Positions 20,936 through 33,539 of a stretch of DNA of 64,000 nt are shown here, one piece after another. The first letter of the stretch is position 1; the number at the start of each line of letters is the position of its first letter. The stretch is taken from the NCBI GenBank assembly GCA_021234155.1, contig JAJEKV010000060.1:5726323-5790322 (forward strand). Reading direction: 5' to 3'. Source of the DNA: Isoetes taiwanensis. Lineage: Eukaryota; Streptophyta; Lycopodiopsida; Isoetales; Isoetaceae. Under the pieces are notes generated by a model. That model did not search any database and was not told the DNA's origin. It worked only from the letters and a program-made list of their open reading frames with translations. A program made the position numbers and the translations under genes.

Positions 20936-21597
20936 ATGGCATCCTTCCAGGGTTTATCTGGCTCTATTTCTCTCAGGTCGGCCCTCTTGAACCCATCTCG
21001 ACCTGTCACAAAGAGCTTGGGAATGGGTCACACAAAAGATCTGGAATTCCTCCTTCCGCAAAACACTTATCAATGTTAAATTTCAACACTACACATATTG
21101 TTTGATTTATCCAGACAGCCCGATGAAGCAAGCGCAGTAGAGAGGAATATTTTATCTGAACGTTACGATCCAGGGGCACTTAAGGTGGATGACTTGTAAA
21201 AGCTTTCGTGCTGGCATACTGTACTAGAAATCTAAAGCTCTTCATGTGCTTGCAGGAGAGACTCGTGAAGATGACATCTGAACATCGAGCAGAGGTTGCC
21301 TCTAAGCGGGGAAGATCTACTCATCATGTACAAGGTAGCCTTAGCACACACTACAACAGTTCATTCTTATGAGATTCATTCTTATGAGAAGGGATATTTA
21401 TTTTGTTCATAAGCATGTCTAGTGGCTCTTATCATTTCTCCAGCAAATTAATCGGTTGAATTGATCATCGGTATTATTTTCTGTTCAAAATCTCTGTTCT
21501 CTTCCATTTTGCTGCTTGCTTCAATGCAGACAAGATCCTCTTTTTGAAATTATTTCATGTAAAGAATTTTACTGTAAGACCCTTGCTGTTCATATAG
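20936..21597 (+). CDS. Exon-like gene, possible plastid-targeted protein (captured?)
   Basis: The product is not recognised. ATG at 20936 opens MASFQGLSGSISLRSALL, rich in S, L, R and A and poor in acidic residues, like a chloroplast transit peptide. Exon-like blocks with consensus borders follow: 21115-21184 (ATCCAG| ... AAG|GTGG; DEASAVERNILSERYDPGAL), 21256-21334 (TTGCAG| ... AAG|GTAG; ERLVKMTSEHRAEVASKRG) and 21540-21597 (AATGCAG| to TAG). The three blocks join in one frame. The exon 1 donor is probably the CAG|GTCGG near 20973. The predicted protein is about 80-110 residues. It sits inside the Mutator-like insertion, so it may be a captured host gene fragment or a host gene that the boundaries wrongly enclose. 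Confidence 0.35.
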
Positions 21598-22349
21598 CTG
21601 TGTCAACATTCGATGCTCCAGTTATTGGCGAGAGGTAACGTGATGCATTCTGTGTAGCTTGAGTTGTTGCATTGCTGCAAGGTTCGTTGTGGGCTTCTCT
21701 TTAAAATTCGAGGCAGATTTGCAGTTCGTTGTATGTCCACACCAGCTTGTATGTTTCACATTGTGTGCAGGCTGGCTTGCTAATCTATGTAACCATATTT
21801 GTGAGTATATCCGACTTTATTTGTGAGCATATCCGACTTCTTCCATGAACTAAATTGCTGTTGTATATAAATGGGCATCCAAGGCTACATTTGTTGCTGA
21901 ATTTTGCCACCAATATAACTCCATGAATGTAATTTATCCAATTAGTCCGTTGTATGTATTTGAAAGTTTTAAATTCTTATTATCTGCATCTCTTTTTCAT
22001 ATTCCTTGCTAGAAGAACTTGGAATGGCTTTGAAGTTCTTGCTACATATAGAGCCCACTATTGTGGATTATGCAAAACTCGTACTGGTTGTTCATGAACA
22101 CCTCAGCCATGAAGGGCTTGGATGTCAAAGTGTTTTGTCCGCAAAAGTCTTGTGTGCAGTTCACAATAGTTTTCACGATTCTTGTATTGCAATATTCAGA
22201 TACAGATAATGAATATAATGATTACATAAAATGTACTCATAGTTGTTTGCAATGGAAATAATTTGTTTGTTTTGATGTTATTGTGCTTTTTAGTAATTAA
22301 TATTTAGGCCCATAAACTTTACCTATGTTTGCTTTGGTTAGGGCCCGAA
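21598..22349. other. No gene seen inside the insertion
   Basis: T-rich sequence with only short ORFs; it could include the 3' UTR of the exon-like gene. Confidence 0.35.
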
Positions 22350-22851
22350 GGGCCCAAAATTTTTTTTTATATAATAATAAACACACAACTACTATTAACA
22401 TTATTAACACAAACCATTGCATTTAACACATTTAAATTAAAATCCCCCTTAAACCCCCTTTGGTTTGGGTGCATATTCACACGGGGGGTTACGTAGGGCA
22501 GCGAGAGCCCCAAAAATATATTTACAATACATGTACAAAATTAACACCATTAAGTATATTCTCTCAAATCTTATAGTATTTTACAAACTTTAATATACAG
22601 TATACAAAAACTTGTACATGTATACCCCACAAACGAGGATCGCTATGTACGGTCCAGATTTTGGAATAAAGGGCAAATATGCCTATCCGACAGCTCTCGT
22701 TGCCCGGAGTAACCCCCCGTGTGAATATGCACCCAAACCAAAGGGGGTTTAAGGGGGATTTTAATTTAAATGTGTTAAATGCAATGGTTTGTGTTAATAA
22801 TGTTAATAGTAGTTGTGTGTTTATTATTATATAAAAAAAAAATTTGGGCCC
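22350..22851. repeat. Fold-back segment with about 160-bp inverted arms
   Basis: GGGCCCAAAATTTTTTTTT at 22350 and about 160 bases after it are mirrored almost perfectly by the segment ending GGGCCC at 22851. Both arms share AAACCCCCTTTGGTTTGGG and the CACGGGGGGTTACG neighbourhood. The loop is about 180 bp. It forms the right end of the insertion in the LINE and may be a separate fold-back element inserted next to it. Confidence 0.8.
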
Positions 22852-22852
22852 C

Positions 22853-25045
22853 ATTGTATACTTAAGCTGGATTTTGCAAAAGCATATGACAGTGTTGACT
22901 GGAGTTTCCTGGAGCAGTGCCTTTTACGTCTTGATTTTGGTGCCCGGTTCAAGAATAAATGATGTTATGAAACTTCATTATTACGCTTTCGTTCTTCAGT
23001 TCTTTTCAAGGAGAACCATCAACATTTTTTCGGGTGGGGCGTGGCATTCGCCCGTGGCTGTCCTTTAGCGGCGTTGCTTTTTACAATTGTGGCGCGGAGA
23101 TTCTTTCTCGGTATTCTCTCTTGCGGTCGCGGGAAGGCATCTGCATGGTCTTCCCATGAATAATGGTTCACAAGAGATCATGTCGGAATCGTGATGAGAT
23201 GACACTTTCTTGTTCTTAATGACCGATGAGCAGAATTTGCAGAATGCCATTTCCTTGTTGGACGGATTTCTCTTTGGCTTCGGTATCTTTGTGGGGTGGC
23301 AAAAGTGTACTACACTGTGGGCTCTAGACTCTCCAGTGCCGTCTTCTGTGGTTGCATTTCCATGGAAGGTTCTTCCTCATGGGAAGGCAACTAAGCTTCT
23401 AGGCATTCCAGTTGGTATACACCTCTCATCATCGGTGATGCGTGGGATGTCATTATTAAGGGGTTGGAAAGGCATTTGTTCTGGTGGTCCACGGCTAAGT
23501 TATCCATGGCTGGTCGCGGTAAGCTGTGGCAAAGTCGGTTCTGAGTGATACACATGTCTACATGGCATCCATGTTCTTGGCACCTTGATCAAAGATGCGA
23601 CTCATTGTTCGCCTTTGTCGGGAACTTCATCCGGGGGGTGGCGAAGAAGGAGCTGATGTTAAAGTTAGTTGGGCGAAGTGCATATGCCTAAACTTTGTGG
23701 GGGGTTGGGGATGATTCACTTTCTTCTCCAGAGCAAGGTGCTGATCTCTAAGTTCATATGGCGGATTCTCAATAATGCTAATAATTCTCCAGGTCTGCGT
23801 CTCATTCACCAGTCTTTGCAGAGGTGCATTTCCTTTGGCTCTCCATCCATTAAGCCTCTCCTCCCATGGGCATTATTCTATCCACTTTCTCCATATCCTA
23901 ATGCATCTCCTTTCCTCAAGGGGTTGCTAACTGCTTGGGAGACTGTGCGCACTTTATTTCAGTTCCATCCAATGGCCCACACAGATCCTCTGACCCGGTT
24001 GTTGGTGGATCCCTTTGGGTGGCGATCATGCGATTGTCCCCACGGTCTCTTCTGTCCATCCATTGGCCTTAGCGTCGGTGGCGGCGGCGAGTGTGCTCCG
24101 CGGTATGCATGGTGTAATGAGACAAGATTGTTGGCGTGGAATGAGTTCAAATTGAAGTTCCTTCTCCTTCATTGGGACCCGGAGCATTTGGGAAAAAGTA
24201 GGCTGCTACACTTCCTCCACACCCACAAGGCGTGGCTCCCGCTCTGGGTGGTTCATGGCGGTGTTAAGGAGGAGCACCTGGTGCACTCGATGTATGTGGT
24301 CTGCTTCATCCACGAGGTGTTGCCTCCATCGCCAAAGTGGCCTTTAGTAATCCCAGGCCTCATCGTAAAAGCGATGCGGCGATGGGTATGGGATAAATTG
24401 CTTCATCCTAAGCTATCCATTTTATGGTGGCGGATCACTCATAGATGCGTGCGGGTAAACTTTGTTGTTCATCGATTTAAATCGAAGTCTACGTGATCTG
24501 CTCTCTTTGCACGCAGAGGATGAGACAATTGAGCCTTCGCTTTTTCTTGTGTCACCATGTTCGACCCGCTTGGCGTTGGCCACGAGTCTTTTCCATTGTG
24601 ACTTGAATAGTCGCCAGGTCCCTGTTGTCGGTCTATCCTAGTTCTTGGGACAAGTTGGCAAAGAGGGCTTTCCACTTAGCATCCGCTTGGATCATCGGGT
24701 CCATCCGAAGAGACGAAATCTCCTCATCTTCAAGGGACAGACTCTTTTTCAGATCACGCAAGTGCTTAGCGATGCCCGTAGTCGCATTGTGAAGGCGTAC
24801 AAATGTTCTTCCTTGAAGGATGACATCAAAAGTGTCATCTGGGAACAATATCTTCAGATTCGCACCTACTCATAGCAAACAGTTGTGCTCATGGTGATCT
24901 GTATTCTCTGCTTTTCTATGTTATGTATGTGGTGGGTAGTGTTGCTCTAGTGGATATCTTCTCCACTGGGTTTTGAGTCCCCCATGTACTCTTTGTATTC
25001 TTTTGAGTAATAAAGGTCCACGTTCATCAAAAAAAAAAAAAAAAA
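22853..25045 (+). mobile_element. L1-type LINE (A), downstream part with poly(A) tail
   Basis: RT resumes with LKLDFAKAYDSVDWSFL and GCPLAALLFTIV. Later blocks include LLRGWKG, the SKFIWRILNN region and a C-terminal segment (HPKLSILWWRITHRCVRV, then PLFLCHHV-type zinc-binding residues) typical of plant L1 ORF2. The 3' end has AATAAA near 25010 and 17 A residues at 25029-25045. Frames are broken throughout. No target duplication matching the 3' flank was found at 18343. Confidence 0.8.
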
Positions 25046-25760
25046 GGGCCATGCACAAAAAACCCTTAATTTTAATCCATCCCCTCCCCCCCCCCCTCCC
25101 CCTTTTCTTTTGTGAAAACCATTTGCCCAACACAATGTAAATGGACAGCCCCCTAGTAATTACCTATTTTTAGCAGGGTTGCCTAACCCGAGGTGCACGA
25201 TCTCGCGCAATTCTTAGGTGTCCATGTGAGCACCCCACGTCAGACATCAGCCATGTCTGCCTTCCTTTCTTCAGCTTCTTCTTCATGGTTCTTTGTCTGA
25301 GCGAACTTAGGGTAAGTGCCTTTCTTATCGGACTATATCTTTGTGGTTCAATTTGTGTTTTTCAAGTAACTCAAAGATTGAGCGTGAAAGCAAACTCAGG
25401 CGCATCGGACACCAGCTCAGAGAATTCCGTGGATGAGAAATTTGATCCATGGCCCTTGGCAATGAGCTGCAGGCTGCTGTGGAGGACAAAAGAGGGGTGA
25501 CTGTTCTATTACTGTGTAGGTTCTAGTAGACGAGTGCTCCATGCATGTTGTAAATGAGGAACAAATAGTGGTCTAACCTATTTAAACTCTGTTGAAAGAG
25601 CATTAGGCAATATATTTTATGGATTGTTTAGATAAATTTTAGAAAATTGAGGACTTAATATAACTCATATTGAAGCCTGGTAGCAGGATTAATGGACTAT
25701 CTTGAGCTGTCCTGCTGCAGCTGAGGCACATTTAGGAAAAAGTCTTATGCAATTGTGCAG
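25046..25760 (+). other. C-rich tract and an exon-like fragment
   Basis: A pyrimidine tract of C runs lies at 25079-25105. At 25252-25310 and 25367-25500 two short coding-like blocks flank a GTAAGT...TTTTCAAG-like interval; the second reads RLSVKANSGASDTSSENSV. This could be a plastid-protein gene fragment but is too short to name. Confidence 0.25.
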
Positions 25761-26392
25761 TGATTAAAACTTTTAGCATGTACTTCCACTGTACTTAAAT
25801 GTGAGCCAGTAAAGAAGAGATGAGAATCACGTATCGCACTTTTGCGTAGAAGACGAAAAGACAAATCTAAATATATGCTCTTGACAGGGAATAATGTTTG
25901 ACTTGAACTTCTATTGGGCTTGAATAAACATGACTCGTTTCTAAAGCAATCTAGGATAGCTTATTACAAGCTTCAGCTTTTGTTCATTGGAGAAAAGGAT
26001 GGCATTATATGAATTTTGGGGCAAAGGAGGACTTCGAAGTACTTGGAGAATGGTGTTTTCTTTAGAAAAGATGGATTGATATTTCGGTAATGGATTTATG
26101 CACATTTACCTAGTATTATCCAATATAACCCGTTCTATTTAATTTGTAGTAGGGCCAATGTGTTTCATAATTACTGAGTGGCAGAATCAAACAAGCTCCA
26201 ATAGGACCAAGTTCCTTTGGCCTACTATCGTGTGCTTCTCAAATCCAGGTATCTAGCGTTCGAATTTGAATCAAAATCTTTGACATGATGTGACTTCTTA
26301 AGTGACATAGTAGCAGGCAGTTCCAATGTCGGATTGGTTGACGTTATTTAGTCTGTAAACAAAGCTGCAAAAAGGAGGTCACATATCTAGAG

Positions 26393-27010
26393 ATGTTGCT
26401 TATGGACTGATGCATGAGTGTGCAAATTTGCAAGACATTGCAAGTAGGCAGGCAAGTGCTCTCCTTGACACAGTTCAGACTAGACTTGATTGCTGGTGAT
26501 CTGATCCGTTTGTTTGTCTCATTTGAATGCTTGTTTGAAGCAAATTATTAGTATACATGGCATGCTATCGTTACAATATACATCAAGCTTGAAAAATCTG
26601 ATAGCCCTGATGCTATGTCATAGGATGTGGCATGAAAGCATAAGACTAGATTAGTTTATCCTTTTAAGTGTATTGAAAGTGTGCAGTAACACAAATGCCA
26701 TAGAACAATGCAACTACATATCATTCAGTATGGCCTCCAATCTGATCTGATGGTGGGAAGTATTCTTGTACATATACATGCCAAATGTGGAGAGGCATAG
26801 GCAAGCTTTGACAAGTTGTCAATTGTGAATGTCGTGACATGGGTGCATTGATTGCAGGATATGTCCAGCATGGAAAGGGACTTTAAGCATTGCAATGTTT
26901 TTTGAAATGCAGGCTACAAGCACAAGGCCAAACAAAGTCTCCTTTTTTAGTGGTGTGAAAGCATGTGGCAGGGTAGATTCCATGGGCACAATAATGTATA
27001 TTTTGAAGGA
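26393..27010 (+). pseudogene. PPR protein pseudogene, left-arm copy
   Basis: Broken frames still spell PLS-type pentatricopeptide repeat motifs: MHECANLQDIAS near 26410, LQSDLMVGSILVHI and AKCGEA near 26735-26790, then NVVTW, AGYVQHGKG, PNKVSFF and VKACGRVDSMG to about 26985. Such proteins bind organelle RNA and guide editing or processing. Stops and frame shifts show decay. The same pseudogene is on the other strand at 62700-63390. Confidence 0.75.
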
Positions 27011-28870
27011 ACTTGCTGCATAACTGTTCTCGAGCAACAAAAAGATGTTACATCACATCATGCACCAGTTTGTAATCTTTTCTAAACTTAAAACATTCTA
27101 TAGTTGTGCCAAGACCACATTTCTCTAAAGCTATATGGCACACCTGGGTTTTCTGTGTGGAGGTCCTTCAAGTTGTTGTGTTTGATAATTGTTTAAAGTG
27201 GCATAAGCCAATGGGTCTTTTGTAGATCCAGTTTTGTTCTTTGCAAAATCCACTTTTGTTCTAAGCCTGCATACCAATCTTCAATTCATATGATTATAGG
27301 CTAAGTTGCTCTTTTCTCTCTGATAGATTCCCTCATACTGACACAATCTATGGTGGATAGTTCTTGGATGAAAATTTGTTCTGTTGCCTGAACATGAAGG
27401 TTTATTAATCACAAGTGTTATTTCCATATGTTTGTCTTAGTTCAACATTTTAAACTTACCAGTGTATTCAATGAAGTCACTAGTGAAATGGTTGAAGATA
27501 TATATAGGAAGGCAAATCGTTTGAATTACGCCTTACCTTTTTGGCTTTTTCTAGCCTTTACATAAATTCAACAATGCTTTGTCTTTTTCAATCCATTTCT
27601 TGCATGCTAGGGTATTGTGATCCTAGTGTCTTATCCCCACTTAAGATCAATGTGGAGAAGATGAAATCTACATAATTAGATGCAAATAATTATAGGTGCC
27701 TTGCCATTCTGCATTTTCTAGCCTTTATATAGTTTCTATATGCTGCATTTTCTAGCCTTTGTATAGTTTCGATTATGATTTTGCCCTTCTATCGATTTTC
27801 TGTTAATTTGTGGTCACTGTTGGGATGTCAAGAGAGATGGCCAATGTCTTTGAGCCACGGTCTAGGTTAACACTACTAACTGCTAAGCGCTAAGCACTTT
27901 CAGTTCGTGAACACTTGTACCAATGTCACACTGAGGTGATAAAGAGCAAAGGGACTCATTCATTATGCTTTACACATTGTGTAAACCTCTTCTTAACCAT
28001 TGCAATTCCACAAGCACAGAAAACAATACGAAATCCATTCAACAACTAGAAACACCGCATATAGGTACAAACTCATTAGCAAAATCGCCATAATCTCTGC
28101 GAAGATCAAGTAACTAAGTTAAACATTCGTACATTTACAAATACATTCATTCTCACCTTCCTCAAAGCCCTATTCAAAGACGCCAACGACTTCAACACAC
28201 TAGCCCACCGCATCCATATACATGTTAAAACAAGAAAAAGCCCTTCTAATCTTCAGTGGGATTGCACATCATCTCAGAAAATCACAACACCGCCTCTTCC
28301 TCCAGCCGCCTCTTCCGGCATGCACCCAGCCAGCACGTCCGCTTCTGCCCCCTGCCCAGCACCCTGTCACATGGTTTCCAATTTTGAACCTGCACCCAGG
28401 CCTTATTTCGCTTATGCATGGTCGCCATCCAGCCCATATTGGAGATTATTTTCTTAAGCCATTTAGGCTGCTCAAAACTACCTAAACATACCCTTTTCCA
28501 TACAATACCATATCAAAATCTTAGTGCTGGCCACTGCCAAAATATCCTTCCCCAATACCAGACGAATTGGGCAAACTATATGAATGTAACTTCTCTATTC
28601 CCACCCTAACCTTCACTTGAAGCCTGCATTTCCGCTGGTTTTTATTTTTTATTTAATTCCTAGGGTATGATTGCCTCCAATTGTGACTGCCCCTCGGGGC
28701 ACGGGTCACTCCCCCATCATGCCGGTGCGACATTGCCATGTGTCATGCCGACTGGGCCCCTCTAGCGTGGGATGGTGGTAGGGCTTCACCACGTGTGTTT
28801 CCAGTTGATGCTTTATGGACGTCCTCTGGCCGTTATGGGTTGCTCTGTTGCGTTACCTCGTGCCCCCGCT

Positions 28871-29036
28871 GTCGTGCAACTAGTGTATGTAGCTGTGCAA
28901 CAGAGATCCGCTATGCGTTAGCCCTGTTGCCTGCTGTCGTGTAACTGGTGTCTATAGTTGTGTAACAGAGCTCCGCTATGCGTTAGCCCTATTGCCCGCC
29001 GTCGTGTAACTGATGTCTATAGTTGTGCAACAGATT
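28871..29036 (+). repeat. 65-bp tandem repeat, about 2.6 copies
   Basis: Units start at 28871, 28936 and 29001 with GTCGTGNAACT and share CAACAGAG and CTATGCGTTAGCCCT. They lie just upstream of the pogo-like transposase and recur, more diverged, at about 56895-57060 in the right arm. Confidence 0.8.
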
Positions 29037-29167
29037 TACAAACTCGTGACTGCGTTAAGAACACAGATCATGTCGATTCGAAAGTAGAATTCAATGCCCC
29101 TTGCTTGAATTCGCACCCATTCCAGCACTCGATTACCAAAATCCAATTCGAATACCCAGCTCCCGCT

Positions 29168-31561
29168 ATGGCCCCCAATAGGATAAAGGCAACTCCAGCT
29201 TCCAATTTTCAAGCTTCTCGACATCAGGTCGTGAGGAGCACGACAACAGACATGGTTTCCACAAGAGGTCACAGGGAGGACGATGGTGAAGCCAGCAACA
29301 TGGTAACTACAGCGAGGAAACGGGTCACTGCGCACAGGAGAAAGCGTTGGGCACCACAAATCAGTGCTACATCCCCCACAATGCCACAGAGGCCAACCAA
29401 ACGAGGGCAATGGACTGAAGATAAAATGGCTGACATATTAGATGAGGTTAGTGAGTATGATATATCTGTTAGAGAGGCATCCAGAAGGTCTGGCATCCCG
29501 AAGTCAACAATAAGGGACTGGCTCTATGGCCATATATCTCATAAACAAACTGGTAATCCTCATATTCTAACAACTCTACAAGGGGAAGAATTAGTTAACT
29601 GGGCACTTTCTAGGGCCGAGCAGGGAATGGGGGTTACACTCTTGGTTGTCAAAGAGAGGGCTACACAGATGGGTATGGAAGGGGACAACTCAGATTTCTG
29701 TGGAGTTCCTGGTAGTAAATGGTGCAAGCTGTTCAAGCAAAGACATCCAGAAGTGCAGAGACAGTAGATATAGCTCGAGCGCGTGCTATGACACAGTAAA
29801 ACTTGGATAACTTCTATGCTGGTCTGAGGCAAATCTATGACGAGTTTGATTTCCCGGCCTCTAGGATTTGGAATGCTGATGAGACTGGCATCCAAGCTGG
29901 GAAGGTGAAGGGCATGAAGATCATAGGGAGGAAAGGGGAGAATAGGGTAAGTGAGGTTGTCATGAACACAGGGAGTGGGTTACAATACTGATATGTGTAA
30001 ATGCTGAAGGGTTCAAGATACCTAATATGTACATCTTCAAGGGTACCCGGATGAGGCAAGATAACATTGCAAGATATGAGGAAGGGGCAATTCAGGCTGT
30101 TCAACCCTCAGCCTGGATGACTACTGAATTGTTCAAGTCCTGGTTGTCACATTTTGTTGCTAATGTCCTAGGTGGACTATCCCCATCAAGGCCACACTTT
30201 ATAATATTCGATGGCCATGGCAGCCATGTGGAATTTTGGCAACTAAAGGAATGGGCATTCATTTTGCCCTTCTGCCAGCCCACACATCCCATAGGTTACA
30301 ACCTTTGGATGTGGCATGCTTTGCACCATTCAAAGCAGCATTCAAAAGGTTGAGGTCTTCCTATATGGTTGGCAAAGGAAGGACATAGCCAAAGAGGGAG
30401 GACATTGCAGAGCTCATTTCACAGGCCATTGAATCAGGGGTGACACCTAGCAACATCAAGGCGGGGTTTAGAGCAACTGGGGTATGGCCGTTCAACTCGA
30501 ATAAGGTTAAGCCAGGCCAGGAAAGTGGCAAGTTTGGTAGGGTGCCCATAGAGCAGATTATACAAAGTGGGGACCAGGAAGAGGCTGCCAACTTGGAGGA
30601 TGAGGAATTGGAACAATTCAACATGGCTGATTTGCAACAGTTATGGGAGGCATAACAGCCTACTGGTGAGCATGGTGGCCAACAGCCAACTGGTGAGCAT
30701 GAACATGTACTTGAGGATATGGACATTGCAGGTCATGATGTGCATCCATCTCAGCAAGAAGGAGCACATGTTGGTAACCATGATGCCATCGATGCAACCT
30801 TAAGGCCCTCACTGCAACTTGTGCTGCCAGCTCGTGACATGGGAGAAGCACAGGCATGTGTGCAGCTTGCTGAAAACGCGAGGATATCACAGGCCTACGG
30901 GCAACAGTCTCAGGCCATGAAGGCAAGGAAGAGGGGTTTAGCTCCAGATCCGATTGGAAGGGTGCACATCTCTAGTGATGGCTTCTGTGAGGCCTTGGCC
31001 GCTGAGAGGTCTAGAAGGGCTGAGGCTGCGAGACTAAGGAATGAGCAAGTTGCAGCTAGGAAACTCGAGGTTGCTAGACGGAAATTGGAAAGGCAAGAGG
31101 CTGTCAAGAGAGCACAACAAAATAGAGAAGAAAGGGAACATAAGAAGAAGGCAGACGCTGAATTTGAATCCTCTACTGCAAGACTTATAGAACTCATGTA
31201 CCCCAGGGGCATTTCAAGAGTGGATGCAGTCTTTAGCTTCCAGAGGCCAATGAGTGATGAGGTGAAGAGCAAAAGGTTAGAGGTGAGAAACAGGATGAGG
31301 ATGAGGCAAGGGATAAGTCCAATTAGAGCTCCAATAGTTAAACCATCATTCATGTTGAACTATGAACGTCAACAGGTCAGCGGATTGACAACACCAGTTA
31401 TGGGTGATCACACAATTGCCCATGATACTGAAGAAGAAGTTGAGGTTATGTGTAGCTTGGAGGATACACACTTATGCTCGGGCGACGTTGCTGGTATGCA
31501 GGATATTAGCATAGAAGGGTTCCACGCCACGGTGGGACTGTCCCAAACTCTATTAGCATAA
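29168..31561 (+). pseudogene. pogo-like transposase, left-arm copy (frame-broken)
   Basis: This is a cut-and-paste transposase of the pogo/CENP-B group. ATG 29168 opens MAPNRIKATPASNF; a psq-type helix-turn-helix follows (TEDKMADILDEVSEYDISVR, RRSGIPKSTIRDWLYG), then a CENPB-type domain (SKWCKLFKQRHPEV). The frame ends at 29767 and continues in others: NLDNFYAGLRQIYDEFDF, WNADETGI (first Asp), FDGHGSHV (second, about 30208) and HRLQPLDVACF (third, about 30300). After a TAA at 30653-30655 in the same frame, an open segment to 31561 encodes an arginine-rich coiled coil (AAERSRRAEAARLRNEQVA) and a C-terminal region. At least three frame changes and two stops make it inactive. The TAA is shared with the right-arm copy. 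Confidence 0.85.
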
Positions 31562-32040
31562 TCAAGTCATCAATGAAGACATGGGACTTGGTCAGCAGGA
31601 CGGAGAGCCCCACACACCTGGCCGAGATTGGCCACAGGAATTCCATGAGGTTGGACACACAAGATTGGGTCAATTATGCAGTGAGCCGATTAAGCCCCCA
31701 AAGATGGCGGAGATAAGGCCATAGACAAGACTAGGATCATTCGAGAAATGGTCGAAATAGGTGTGGACAAGGACATAATCTCACGGGCCAGGGAAATGGA
31801 TGTGGAGTTTACAAAGACTTGAAGGACAAATATGTTTGAAGGCACGGGACCAACACCAAGATTCGAGGAGGGCAACACATTCACTAACCAGGTTTGTTTA
31901 ATCTACAACAGGCTTTTAAGGGAACTGGCATTTGTGATACAATACTAACATTTGCATATGGCAGGTATCCAAAGACAATGATGAGACCATAGACAACTAA
32001 GGCAGCCGCCATTCAACCCTAAACCCATTGCATTGTTTAA

Positions 32041-33289
32041 ATAACAGTGAATCTGAATGGCACATGTGAGTAAGATTTCTGATGTATAACAGGTTTTAAA
32101 ATGCATAGGCCATCTGGACTTATTAAATGAAGCATGAGGGACTGAATCTAGTAGACTAAGGGAATAAGAGGCATGCTGATGGCATGATTGCATGCCAAAA
32201 AGGAACTGGAATACAAGGTAAGTACCCAGCCTGAGATGTATCATGGCTCTGATGTAAATAATGGGTTGAAATAATGTAAACCATAATATTTGATTTAGGC
32301 TTATAGATATGCTCAGTATGTCTATGGAAAGATATTGTTCGATGTTATGTATTTTCTCAATCCGTCTATGAAATAGTTAGTCTTGATCAAGGGCATAAAA
32401 GGTACAAAAGGTGAAAGACAAAAAGCCAAAACACCAATGTACCTTTTGGCCCTTGCATCATTACCAAATTTTTGCTAATGTTTGCTTGTTTGGCTGCACG
32501 TACGGTGTTTCTTCTCCATTTGTGCTTTTTATGTCAAGAGATCAAGAGTAGTGACTGGAAAAACCAAGGATGCTGTTGTAGCAAACTGTTTTGAGCTATT
32601 GAATGAGATATTTGACAAAAAACAAGTTTTGAATTAAGGTGTTTAACTATGAGAAAGGTAAAAATACTATTTTCTGGTACCTCTGAACTTATTACAAATA
32701 TGCTATAGTTAAAAAGTAGGATAACACAAGGGATGTGTGGTTATCATCTACTTTTGGAAACTGTAATATCTTATATGATGGCAACATAAAGTCATAGTTT
32801 TTGAAGTTGTATAAACATATGCTTTAATGATAATTTCGGCATGAGTATGGATCTCAATATCTTGTAATATAGTTGAAACCTTATCAGGAATTTTACAGAA
32901 TTTGATGTGGATCTTCGTAATTATGAATAGATGTGAAAAGTAATATTTAGACAATGGATGCTGAAATGGACAGTAGTCTGATGTGAGGAGGACACTACTG
33001 TGAATATGATAACAGCATGATTGTAGGTTCTTATGAATCCAAGGTGAAGGGTGTCTGATGTGCCTTAGTATTTGTTGAAGATCACCACGTCAGGCAATTC
33101 CAGTGGCGATTTGGGTGATATATCAGGTTGGTCGTAGTTTATCTTGTCAATCCTAGCTTATCAGTAGGATTTAAGCTAAAAAGCATCACTGTTTTTAGTC
33201 TTACCACTAACTCTAAAACCTGATTGACTAAGGAACACTAATCCTTATATTCCTTAGGATTAGAGATGATGTATTAGAGCTGTTGTTCT
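32041..33289. other. No gene seen
   Basis: AT-rich spacer starting just outside the left duplication arm; short ORFs only. Confidence 0.4.
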
Positions 33290-33449
33290 ATTAAGATGTT
33301 AGATGATTATGGTATGATACTTTGTTTTGAACCTTATATGTATGGGGGTAAGGAGAGTATGTCTTGGTTATTAAGATGTTAGATGATTATGGCATGATAC
33401 TTTGTTTTGAACCTCTTATGTATGGGGGTAAGGAGGGTATGTCTTGGTT
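33290..33449 (+). repeat. 80-bp tandem duplication
   Basis: Two adjacent units (33290-33369, 33370-33449) beginning ATTAAGATGTTAGATGATTA differ at only a few positions. Confidence 0.9.
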
Positions 33450-33539
33450 GAATCAGAACCTAACGAAAATCATGATAGTTCAAGTCACCAGATGCAAACA
33501 CCACAAAATAACAACAATAAACACAGGGCAAAATGTTGA

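Larger units (their letters stand above)
19509..22852. mobile_element. Mutator-like insertion splitting the LINE
   Basis: LINE coding sequence reads GLYWAR up to 19500 and resumes with VYLKLDFAKAYDS at 22853, so 19509-22852 is an insertion. Flanks ATTATAAC (19501-19508) and ATTGTATAC (22853-22861) resemble a decayed 9-bp target duplication. Ends are GGGGGTTTTTTTGTG and, reversed, GGGGCCCAAATTTTTTTTT. Long AT-rich termini, a 9-bp duplication and a carried gene fragment fit a Pack-MULE-like element, but no transposase is present. It contains a complete hAT element (19743-20574), an exon-like gene (20936-21597) and a fold-back segment (22350-22851). Confidence 0.6.
25761..32040 (+). repeat. Left arm of a large inverted segmental duplication
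   Basis: Sequence from about 25761 to 32040 recurs in reverse complement at 53922-64000. The shared block includes non-transposon DNA (a PPR pseudogene and its surroundings) and a whole pogo-like element. The inner edges are sharp: CCCATTGCATTGTTTA ends the match at about 32040 and its complement begins at about 53924. The outer edge lies at or left of 25761, since the right arm runs off the window. Confidence 0.9.
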
